A stretch of DNA of 5,630 nt, from the NCBI GenBank assembly GCA_003133425.1, contig PKXI01000160.1, forward strand, positions 1-5,630. Direction: 5' to 3'. This DNA comes from Acidobacteriaceae bacterium (lineage in GTDB: Bacteria > Acidobacteriota > Terriglobia > Terriglobales > Acidobacteriaceae). The translations under genes were made by a program, and so were the position numbers. How positions within the stretch are numbered: the first letter of the stretch is position 1; each line of letters starts with the position of its first letter. Positions 1 to 5,630 of the stretch are shown piece by piece. The notes under the pieces are model-generated. The model did not search any database and had not been told where the DNA came from. It worked only from the letters and a program-made list of their open reading frames with translations.

Positions 1-110
1 ATTATACGGTCAAAGACCTAGTTAATTCCATTTTAACACTGATGGCACCTAACCCAAAGCTGCCAGAATAACTCCATAGTTAGCCATCATAACTTAGAGA
101 GAATGTTACA

Positions 111-174
111 TTCGCCTTCTGGCTCCAGCTCCTGCAAGGCTTTTAGCCTTCTATTTGCTGGAAGGAATGTTACA
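111..174. repeat. Direct repeat GAATGTTACA, two copies 54 bp apart
   Basis: GAATGTTACA occurs at 111-120 and again at 165-174, in the same orientation, on either side of the small hairpin at 136-150. On the minus strand it reads TGTAACATTC. Two exact 10-mers within 65 bases of non-coding DNA could be binding sites for a regulator of a gene to the left, or simply chance. I do not recognise the motif. Confidence 0.4.
136..150. repeat. Small perfect hairpin AAGGCT-TTT-AGCCTT
   Basis: Six-base arms (136-141 and 145-150) pair perfectly around a three-base loop, about 80 bases past the peptidase stop codon. No clear T-run follows on either strand, so it is not a classical intrinsic terminator. It could still mark the 3' end of the peptidase mRNA. 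Confidence 0.35.
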
Positions 175-229
175 CGTCGAGTAGCCAGCTGGATTTCTGA
201 CCGGAGCTCACATACGGCTTATCCAACAT

Positions 230-3160
230 TTACTGGATGGTGAAGGTGAAGTGTGTCGATGCTGAGACGCTTGCCGTCGCCGAGTCCTGTCCGGTAACGG
301 TGATGGTGTAGGTGCCCGCCGGTGGATTGGTTAGAGCGGTGCTGACGACACCACCTCCGCAGGCTGTCACGGCCAGGCCCACAGCCGCTAGAGCGATCAG
401 GGCAGCCAGAGAACGGAATCTACGCGCGTAGCACCCGAGGAAGCCCGCCAGCAGTAAGCCGGCAAAGGCAACGCCGAGCGGCACAGGGCCGCGCGGAGCA
501 GGATTGGTTCCAGTGTTCCTTGCCGAGTTGCCGCTTCCACGCAGAGCGCGGAACGGCTGGATGCCGCTGCCACGCTGCGCGCCCGTCGCTGCGCACTGCG
601 AAGCGTTGGTAAAGAGAGTCAGTTGCGTTGCCGCAGCGGCTGTCCCCGCGACGGTCACCGTTCCTTCGCCGGAGCTGTTCATGTTTGTAAATTCATAGCA
701 CAGATTCTGGAGAGCGGTATCGTTCGACGTATCGAAGGCAAGCAGGACCGTGCCCGTATATCCGCCCGCGGGGGTCACTGTGATGGTTTCAGTCCCCGTT
801 GCGCCTTGAGCAACACTGAGCGTAGTCGGGCTTGCCGCGAGCGAGATGGTTCCTGTGCCGGAACTGACGGCTCCGACATTGATGGTAACGGTTCCAGTGG
901 AGGCTGCATAAGTGGAATTGCCCGCATAAGCGGCGACAATTGTATGCGCGCCGGTGGTGGTGAAGGAAGTGGTGTACACGTAGGTGCCGTTCGCGGCAAG
1001 GGTTTCAGTAATCGGCGCGTTGGAGTCGACGGTCAGTGTCACTGAACCCGTTGGCGTGCCAGAGGCAGAAGTCACCGAGATGGTGAAGTTGTCAGAGGCA
1101 TTCACCAAGGGTGCAGTATTCGATGCGGTAATGGTTGTGGTGGTGCTGGTCAGGAGGGGGCCTGTGCTGGCGGTCCACGCAGTTGCCAGGTTGTTCACGT
1201 TGATGGAGCCGAGCCCGGTGACCTGGTCGTAGCCGGTTCCGGCGGAGAAGCCGGCGGTGCTGCTGCAAAATCCGGCGCCCGCGGTGCAATCGTTGTTGCC
1301 GCTGGCGATATCGTGGAACGCCGAAGCATAGGTGGTGCTGTTGGCTGCCAGCGTGTAGAGCGTCGGATTGATGAGCCCTTGTCCGGTGGTGTAGTTCTTC
1401 TCCTGGTTGATGATGGCCACCACGCCGGCGTAAATGGGGCCGCCAAAGCTGGTGCCGCCGAGGACGGTGAGGAGCCCGGTTGAGGAGTCGCGAAAGCCGC
1501 TGGAGCAACTGGATACCTGTCCCGAATTCCAGACCGACTGGTCACTGCTGCAAACCAGGTAGCCGGGGAGGTCGGGCGAGGCATATACCGCGATATCCGG
1601 AACGTCGCGCTTGCCGTCATTGGGAATGCCGGGTACTCCCGTTTGCCAACTCGGCTTGGCGAAAAGTGCGCTGGCGCCGCCGCCGCTTGCGGATAAGCAA
1701 TTCGTCTGGCCGCAATTGGCGAGGTCCTCGTTCCAGGCAACCTCAGGGATATACTGCAGCGCCGAACTCACCTCGTCGGAACTGCTCTGAGCCTCCCAAT
1801 AGCCATCGCCCGCCGTGAGATAAGCGGCGTTGGCCTTGGAGACTTCCGTGCCGCCAATGCCAGTGACATACGCACTGCTGGCGGGATAATCGACGCCAAG
1901 AGCCTCCTGCTCCGAGAGCGGAGGGTTTCCGGCACCCGCGCCGATAAAGCAGTCGGTCGAACCGGAATCGCCGGAAGCTGCCAGAATCGTCTGCCCTTGC
2001 GCAGCGGCTTGCTGGAAAGCCGATTCGAGTCCCGGCTCCAGTGCCGATCCCGATGCGAGCGTCGAGCCGCTGAGATAAGCTTCGCACTCGCCGTAGCTGG
2101 TGCTGACAATCTGCGCGATCTTTTCATCGATCGCGTATTGCAGTGCGTCGAAGGTGGAATAGTTGAGGTTGCTTCCGACATAGACGAAGGAGATATCGGC
2201 GCCTGGAGCCGTGGCGCCCGACCATTCAAGATCGAGATCGGATTCGCTCTCATCTCCATCGGCGTACACGGTCGAACTCCCCGAGCCCGGTACCAGCACC
2301 AGGTTGGGGGCCTTCACGGTGAGTCCGGCTGCCGTCTGGAAGTTCTCAATGTCGCTGAGCTGGATCGCTGACTGGCCGACGATGGCGATTGACTGGCCCG
2401 CGCCGTTGTAGCCGCCACTGTACGCCGGCTTGATGTTGTACGCCGTCGCGATGTCGCCGGGAGCAAAGTAGACGTTCCCTGATTCGCTTGAAGTGAAGTT
2501 CGGAGCGGGGCGTAGATTTCTGTTCACCACTTCATGAGAAACGGGCCGAAAGTCGTCGAGATTGCGGATGGCGAGGACGGTGGGCGCAATCGCCGCCGGC
2601 ACGCTCAGCACCGTCGAGGCCGCAAAGTGTTGCACGCCGTTGACCTTGTAGTAGTGCATTTGCGTGGAGAATGCGGAGTTGACCTGGCCCACAGTACCGG
2701 AGAAGCGGATCGCGTTCTTGCTGCGGGCAACCGAATCGATGGAAAACCCTTGTTGTTGAAGCCAGCTTTGAATGCTGTCCAAATCGGCCTGAGCCATCCC
2801 GAAGCGTGCTGCGAACTGGTCCGGGGTCAGCCACTGGTGATATTGCGGTGAGGAAGGGTTCTGCTGGGCGGCGATCAACGCCTGCAGGTCGACCTGTTGA
2901 GCGGCAGTGCGGTTGAACACGATGCTGATGCCGGTCAGCCTTGTATCCGCGGGGACCGGGCCGGCGTCGAATTGGGCCTGCGCCAATGGATGCAGCGAAC
3001 CTTTCAATGTGCTGGTTTCAGAACCGGTGATTTCAGAGGTGATGCGGGGCGCCACTGACTGCGCGCCAAGGGAAGTTGCAAGCATCATGCAGGCAGCTAC
3101 CCAGCCGCAAGCCCAAAGCCTTTGCTGCAGTAGGGGAGGGGGAGTAAACATTGTCTTCAT
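230..3160 (-). CDS. Secreted S53 family peptidase (sedolisin/kumamolisin-like) with Ig-like repeat and C-terminal membrane hairpin
   Basis: Precursor of 976 residues of a serine-carboxyl peptidase, an acid-active exported endopeptidase. A signal peptide spans residues 1 to about 33 (basic R14, hydrophobic 16-31, likely cleavage after L-G-A). The pro-kumamolisin activation domain runs from about 70 to 205, and the catalytic domain from about 225 to 665. Visible catalytic residues are Glu306 and Asp310 (E-S-D-L-D), oxyanion Asp398 (A-S-G-D-S-G) and nucleophile Ser571 (G-G-T-S-F-G-G-P). The family calcium site fits D617-I618 and G641-T-G-Y-D645. Eight cysteines in the catalytic domain fall in near pairs and suggest disulfides. 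A Big_3_5-type Ig-like domain follows (about 678-763), then a beta-rich domain (768-860) interrupted by two hydrophobic helices (893-911 and 917-933) and resumed at 945-976. The start is set by AAGGA at 3165-3169, four bases before ATG; the alternative Met4 is less well spaced. The gene appears intact and monocistronic. Its substrate is unknown; general protein scavenging is inferred. Confidence 0.95.
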   Translation of the reverse strand: MKTMFTPPPLLQQRLWACGWVAACMMLATSLGAQSVAPRITSEITGSETSTLKGSLHPLAQAQFDAGPVPADTRLTGISIVFNRTAAQQVDLQALIAAQQNPSSPQYHQWLTPDQFAARFGMAQADLDSIQSWLQQQGFSIDSVARSKNAIRFSGTVGQVNSAFSTQMHYYKVNGVQHFAASTVLSVPAAIAPTVLAIRNLDDFRPVSHEVVNRNLRPAPNFTSSESGNVYFAPGDIATAYNIKPAYSGGYNGAGQSIAIVGQSAIQLSDIENFQTAAGLTVKAPNLVLVPGSGSSTVYADGDESESDLDLEWSGATAPGADISFVYVGSNLNYSTFDALQYAIDEKIAQIVSTSYGECEAYLSGSTLASGSALEPGLESAFQQAAAQGQTILAASGDSGSTDCFIGAGAGNPPLSEQEALGVDYPASSAYVTGIGGTEVSKANAAYLTAGDGYWEAQSSSDEVSSALQYIPEVAWNEDLANCGQTNCLSASGGGASALFAKPSWQTGVPGIPNDGKRDVPDIAVYASPDLPGYLVCSSDQSVWNSGQVSSCSSGFRDSSTGLLTVLGGTSFGGPIYAGVVAIINQEKNYTTGQGLINPTLYTLAANSTTYASAFHDIASGNNDCTAGAGFCSSTAGFSAGTGYDQVTGLGSINVNNLATAWTASTGPLLTSTTTTITASNTAPLVNASDNFTISVTSASGTPTGSVTLTVDSNAPITETLAANGTYVYTTSFTTTGAHTIVAAYAGNSTYAASTGTVTINVGAVSSGTGTISLAASPTTLSVAQGATGTETITVTPAGGYTGTVLLAFDTSNDTALQNLCYEFTNMNSSGEGTVTVAGTAAAATQLTLFTNASQCAATGAQRGSGIQPFRALRGSGNSARNTGTNPAPRGPVPLGVAFAGLLLAGFLGCYARRFRSLAALIALAAVGLAVTACGGGVVSTALTNPPAGTYTITVTGQDSATASVSASTHFTFTIQ

Positions 3161-3737
3161 GCAATCCTTGAGACTGGAACGGTTAATAGTTCATGCATTC
3201 GAGAGACCATGCGTGAAGTCTTCGATCACCAGCCAAGGCACGTGTGCTCAAAGCAGAGGGCAAGAAGAGGGAATCGAAGAGTTTCGAGGCGAGTCTGCGC
3301 GCATCCCTAGGCGGGGGGAGTGGTCCCCGAAACCACAACGACCTTTAACCTGACAGACACGAAAACTGGAGCAAAGTTGCGGTGGAAAGCAGATTGAGCA
3401 CTCCCCGGATGTGCAGAAGGGTTAAGGAACCACTGAATAAGTCGATGTTTTGAAACCGGAATCTCCTTTTTCGGCTCTGAATCCCTGCAATTGCATCGCT
3501 CCCGAGGCAGATTGCAAGACCAAAACAACGTTTGCCGAGGAAAAGACGGACGACCCTCTGCCGTCATGAACCCGCCTTCGTCGTCGAGAGCCATTCTGTT
3601 CAATTTCTCCGACACCGGTCCCTCCCCGTTCATTCCTTGCGATTCGGTTTGCCAGCTCTGCCATCGGCCGTTCAGTTTGCCGGAAGCGGCAACAGCGCGA
3701 TCCTGCGCAACATCGCCGAGAACCGAACTCTCGTTAG
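3161..3737. other. Intergenic stretch with no intact gene; possible decayed 5' part of the GP88-like gene
   Basis: The leader of the minus-strand peptidase gene occupies the left end. Open frames exist on both strands, but none has a recognisable product, and overlapping frames on both strands look equally unconvincing. Near the right end, two short plus-strand stretches may be remnants of the GP88-like gene in other frames. One has three Cys codons spaced CX3CX2C at 3638, 3650 and 3659. The other encodes R-N-I-A-E-N-R-T-L-V-R at 3706-3738. A small inverted repeat GTGGT-N7-ACCAC lies near 3320-3336. No tRNA or insertion-sequence end was recognised. Confidence 0.5.
3165..3169 (-). promoter_or_regulatory. 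Ribosome binding site of the S53 peptidase gene
   Basis: On the minus strand AAGGA lies four bases before the ATG at 3160-3158. The spacing is short but usable. It supports Met1 rather than the in-frame Met4 nine bases further on. No convincing -35/-10 pair was seen upstream. Confidence 0.5.
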
Positions 3738-4157
3738 GTGTCCTTCCGCCAGCATCAGCCAGGAGTCTCTCCTTTGCATGGTCTCGCCGAGGCGAAGCCG
3801 CGGCTCTTCCGCTGGCACGTCGCCGGCGACATCTTGAGCACCGCCTACCTCGGTGGCATGTGCCGGATCGCTGCTGCGAATCCAGGTACGCATTTCTTGG
3901 CCTTCACCAAGGCCTTCGAGATCGTGAACCGATACGAAGACCACGAGGCGATACCAGCCAACCTGGTGCTCGTTTTCTCGGGCTGGCCGGGGATGAGCTT
4001 CTCGAATCCCCACGGCCACCGCGTGGCTTGGATGTAAGACGGAACCGAAACCCGCGTGCCCGCGGATGCCATCGAATGCCCTGGGAACTGCGAGAGCTGC
4101 GGCATGTGCTACGAGCTCGAGCGACTCGGCCACGATGTCGTCTTTCACAAGCATTGA
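3738..4157 (+). pseudogene. GP88-like (gene product 88 family) gene, N-terminally truncated and cut by an in-frame TAA
   Basis: Frame 3 encodes a conserved core from codon 3774 (L-H-G-L-A-E-A-K-P) through F-R-W-H-V-A-G-D-I, F-L-A-F-T-K, an I-P-A-N-L-V-L-V-F-S-G-W-P-G segment and H-R-V-A-W-M. A TAA then interrupts at 4035-4037. The same frame continues without shift for 39 codons to TGA at 4155-4157, and includes a cysteine cluster C-P-G-N-C-E-S-C-G-M-C (CX3CX2CX2C) and the end D-V-V-F-H-K-H. I recognise this order from GP88-domain proteins of phages and bacterial mobile DNA, whose function is not established; the cysteines suggest a metal or Fe-S site. A single change such as CAA to TAA would explain the stop. 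Intact relatives carry an N-terminal cysteine-containing region that is absent here: a stop (TAG, 3735-3737) lies directly upstream and no good ribosome site is visible. Codons on both sides of the TAA favour G or C at the third position, so decay looks recent. Family assignment is from memory of the motifs. Confidence 0.72.
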
Positions 4158-4498
4158 ATGAGCAGCGCCTGCTGCCACACCAATCTGCTCCGCGCGATTC
4201 CCGCTCTGTTCAGATTGACGATTCTCGCCAAATCGCAGTCGTGATTCGAAGAGCGTTGTAGAGGAAGCGCCGGAGCTTTTGGGGTTGCGGGCGAACGACC
4301 GCCAACTCGTCGCCAATGCAGTTTTCGGACTTTCCAGGGTCCCTGGCAGCCTCCGACCAGGGTTAGGGAAGGTTAGGCGACGATACACCCGTGATCCTGC
4401 CAGAGGGCGTGCTGGTAACGCAGTTTCAATGCAAATGGCGGATTCTTCAACACTCGCCAACTTCGTTGGACTAGCTGCGAGGTTTGCTCACGCCTCAC
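4158..4498. other. Intergenic stretch between the GP88 remnant and the hydrolase gene
   Basis: No recognisable gene. Long frames on both strands here are extensions of shadows over neighbouring coding DNA and show no known motif. The stretch holds the palindrome CCAGGG-T-CCCTGG at 4334-4346, a further CCAGGGT at 4357-4363, and a short hairpin CCAAC-TTC-GTTGG at 4457-4469 just beyond the hydrolase 3' end. Confidence 0.5.
4334..4346. repeat. Perfect palindrome CCAGGG-T-CCCTGG
   Basis: Six-base arms flank a single central T. Such a form suits a dimeric DNA-binding protein better than an RNA hairpin. CCAGGGT recurs at 4357-4363, 23 bases further on. There is no adjacent intact plus-strand gene for it to control, so its role is unclear. 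Confidence 0.3.
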
Positions 4499-4510
4499 TC
4501 AGTGAAGGCT
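4492..4510. repeat. Imperfect inverted repeat over the hydrolase stop codon
   Basis: GCCTCACT and AGTGAAGGC pair with one bulged base around a single central C, spanning the TGA stop of the minus-strand hydrolase (4501-4499). A second small hairpin (4457-4469) lies just beyond. Neither is followed by a T-run, so termination is only a possibility. Confidence 0.3.
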
Positions 4511-5467
4511 GGCGAGGAATGCGTTAATCTCGGTGGCAACCTGAGCTTCATTGCTGAGGTATACGTAATGATCGGCGTTCGGGATCATGACGATGCGCGC
4601 ACTTGGTACTCCGTGCTTGAAGTTATCGGCCCAGGCGGTGCAGCGTACTTTATCGTCTGCGATCAGGGCAGCCTTCCGTCCTGCCCCGTCATCAGGCAAA
4701 CGGTCCCAGTTGTGCGGACATGCGTAGATGGCGAGAACGGGAACAGGGATACTCGTATACTTTTGCATCCCAAAATTCATCGCGGCTCCGATTGGCGAGC
4801 GCGGTGGCAACGGAGGCATATTGGCCACTGCCAGGTTGCTCTGATGAAGAACGGTCTCGAACCTTGCGACGGCGGCCTCGAGTTCTAATAGCTTCTTCTG
4901 CTCATCTACCCCACCGGCTTCAATCTCATCAATGCGTTTCTTGATGTCGTTCATCTCGATTTCTATTGGCGGGTGCGCGGGATCGTAGAAAGCGAAGCCG
5001 GTCGCAGCGTCGAGATAGATGAGCCCGGAGACTTTCTCGGGAAAGCGGCTGCCAATGGAACTTAGTTCCTGACCCGCAATGGAATGTCCAACGAGCACGG
5101 GGCGGTCGATATGAAGCGCTTTCATCACCGCAAGCACGTCATCCCCTAAGTGATCCGCCGAATAATTGCCGTTGGCCGGCGCGGGTTTGCTGGATGCGCC
5201 TGATCCTCTCCGCGTGATCCCGTAGACATGATGATGGGCTGTGAACTGTGGAGCGACGCCGTCGAAGCGATGGGCAGTGTCTCCGGCGCCAGCCAGGAAA
5301 ATGAGGGGCCTGCCGGAGCCACCCCAATCCAGCACTTCAAGCTGAACACCCTCCTCGACGGTCACAAACTGAACTTTGTGTGGCGAGGAATCCGTCTCTG
5401 CGGACGATTTCAGAGAAAGTATGAACAATGCAATCACGATAAAAAACCAGTTCCTCACTTTGGGCAC
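4499..5467 (-). CDS. Exported alpha/beta-fold hydrolase
   Basis: A 322-residue protein from the GTG start at 5467. A signal peptide is clear: K3 and R5, hydrophobic 8-19, then S-S-A (21-23) as the likely cleavage site, so the enzyme should act outside the cytoplasmic membrane. The alpha/beta-hydrolase core shows an oxyanion-region G-A-G-D (60-63), the strand-turn motif R-R-G-S-G-A-S-S-K-P (86-95), the nucleophile elbow G-H-S-I-A-G (127-132, Ser129) and the C-terminal catalytic His300 in N-A-D-H-Y. A helical, charged insert at about 167-239, partly coiled-coil-like, is the expected lid over the active site. The acid is not certain: at the usual place after strand 7 the sequence reads P-H-N-W-D (251-255), and Asp153 after strand 6 is an alternative. 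Substrate specificity (ester, lactone, epoxide or other) cannot be read from sequence. The gene stands alone; the peptidase gene on the same strand is over 1.3 kb away. Confidence 0.9.
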   Translation of the reverse strand: MPKVRNWFFIVIALFILSLKSSAETDSSPHKVQFVTVEEGVQLEVLDWGGSGRPLIFLAGAGDTAHRFDGVAPQFTAHHHVYGITRRGSGASSKPAPANGNYSADHLGDDVLAVMKALHIDRPVLVGHSIAGQELSSIGSRFPEKVSGLIYLDAATGFAFYDPAHPPIEIEMNDIKKRIDEIEAGGVDEQKKLLELEAAVARFETVLHQSNLAVANMPPLPPRSPIGAAMNFGMQKYTSIPVPVLAIYACPHNWDRLPDDGAGRKAALIADDKVRCTAWADNFKHGVPSARIVMIPNADHYVYLSNEAQVATEINAFLASLH

Positions 5468-5472
5468 AAGAC

Positions 5473-5478
5473 TCTCCT
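5473..5478 (-). promoter_or_regulatory. Shine-Dalgarno AGGAGA that fixes the GTG start of the hydrolase
   Basis: Minus-strand AGGAGA lies five bases before the GTG at 5467-5465. A longer in-frame start, TTG at 5485, would place this strong ribosome site inside the coding region, add six residues in front of a compact signal peptide, and has no ribosome site of its own. The GTG start is therefore preferred. Confidence 0.75.
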
Positions 5479-5499
5479 GAAACAACGGTCGCTACCAAG

Positions 5500-5515
5500 T
5501 TTGACACAAGTCAAA
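5500..5515. promoter_or_regulatory. Perfect inverted repeat TTTGAC-ACAA-GTCAAA upstream of the hydrolase
   Basis: Six-base arms around a four-base spacer lie 33 bases upstream of the hydrolase GTG and about 30 bases before a possible plus-strand start at 5547. The position and symmetry suit an operator for a dimeric regulator. Each arm contains TTGAC, which resembles a -35 element, but no matching -10 was found at proper spacing on the minus strand. Confidence 0.4.
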
Positions 5516-5546
5516 AGGATGGGTCTCCATAGCGGGCTTCGCGCCA

Positions 5547-5630
5547 ATGAACGGCGCCAAGGAGGCGCGCCGCGCCAAAGAATGGGGCAAAGGTCTGTAT
5601 CACAGGCTATCCGGAAATTACGAAGTAGTA
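5547..5630 (+). CDS. Possible 5' end of an unidentified divergent gene, cut by the window edge
   Basis: From ATG at 5547 a frame stays open for 28 codons to the end of the window. It begins M-N-G-A-K-E-A-R-R-A-K-E-W-G-K and ends S-G-N-Y-E-V-V. The composition (basic and acidic helix, then aromatic residues) looks like plausible protein, but 28 codons open could be chance. The frame is also open upstream back to a TGA at 5502, so the start could differ or the stretch could be a gene remnant. No Shine-Dalgarno precedes the ATG. GCGCCAA occurs three times here (5541, 5554, 5572). I do not recognise the product. Confidence 0.25.
   Translation, partial: MNGAKEARRAKEWGKGLYHRLSGNYEVV

Larger units (their letters stand above)
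1..229. other. Non-coding stretch downstream of the S53 peptidase gene
   Basis: No convincing reading frame was found on either strand. The stretch is more AT-rich than the genes and has stops in all frames. It holds the direct repeat GAATGTTACA (111-120 and 165-174), a short hairpin (136-150) and a minor GGTC-AAA-GACC inverted repeat near 9-19. It may include the 3' untranslated end of the peptidase transcript and regulatory sequence of a gene lying left of the window. Confidence 0.6.

Noticed and set aside
504..1232. Open frames on the plus strand inside the peptidase gene
   Set aside because: They are antisense to a full-length S53 peptidase with intact motifs, and their translations are low in recognisable features.
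3307..3664. Two overlapping minus-strand open frames (108 and 80 codons) upstream of the peptidase gene
   Set aside because: They overlap each other in different frames and have no known motif. I cannot support either as a gene.
4035..4037. Recoding of the TAA (programmed readthrough or an unusual amino acid)
   Set aside because: UAA is not the codon used for selenocysteine (UGA) or pyrrolysine (UAG). The missing N-terminus and ribosome site favour simple gene decay.
3491..4261. 256-codon open frame on the plus strand, frame 2
   Set aside because: It overlaps the GP88-like core in the wrong frame and is rich in Arg/Pro of the kind produced by GC-rich shadow frames. Only its first part may carry remnant sequence.
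3672..4460. 262-codon open frame on the minus strand opposite the GP88 remnant
   Set aside because: It lies antisense to clearly protein-like, GC3-biased sequence, extends into non-coding DNA, and shows no recognisable motif. It is best explained as a shadow of the plus-strand remnant.
5465..5485. TTG at 5485 as the hydrolase start
   Set aside because: The AGGAGA ribosome site lies downstream of this TTG and directly before the GTG at 5467, which also gives the cleaner signal peptide.
1..5630. tRNA, rRNA, CRISPR array, riboswitch or complete insertion sequence
   Set aside because: No regularly spaced repeats, cloverleaf-like segment, transposase motif or terminal inverted repeats with target duplications were seen on reading both strands.

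Overview
The window looks like chromosomal DNA of an acidobacterium, probably class Terriglobia (the Edaphobacter/Granulicella/Terriglobus type). The main reason is the large secreted S53 (sedolisin/kumamolisin) peptidase. It carries an Ig-like repeat of the bacterial Big_3_5 kind and a C-terminal tail with a membrane hairpin, a Cys-Gly-Gly-Gly motif and a final beta segment ending in a P-A-G-T-Y-T-I-T-V-T pattern, a style common in that phylum. This is family knowledge plus inference; no rRNA or other phylogenetic marker is present.

Layout. Positions 1-229 are non-coding and hold a 10-bp direct repeat and a small hairpin. Positions 230-3160 (minus strand) encode the 976-residue S53 peptidase precursor. 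Positions 3161-3737 hold no intact gene that I can support. Positions 3738-4157 (plus strand) hold the broken remains of a gene of the 'gene product 88' (GP88) type, a phage/mobile-element-associated cysteine-rich family. Its reading frame is cut by one in-frame TAA, continues perfectly for another 39 codons to a TGA, and has lost its N-terminal part, possibly through frameshifts. Positions 4158-4498 hold no gene. Positions 4499-5467 (minus strand) encode a secreted alpha/beta-hydrolase with a good Shine-Dalgarno and a GTG start. Upstream of it is a perfect 6-bp inverted repeat, and at the right edge a possible plus-strand reading frame runs out of the window.

How the parts relate. The peptidase and the hydrolase are both exported and on the same strand, but about 1.3 kb of degenerate DNA lies between them, so they are not an operon. 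The likeliest story is two ordinary exported-enzyme genes flanking an intergenic region that took in a mobile-element gene and let it decay. I see no tRNA, rRNA, CRISPR array, riboswitch or intact insertion sequence. The points most worth a second look are the stop-interrupted GP88 gene and the C-terminal membrane hairpin of the peptidase, which looks like an internal lipoprotein signal inserted inside a beta-sandwich domain.
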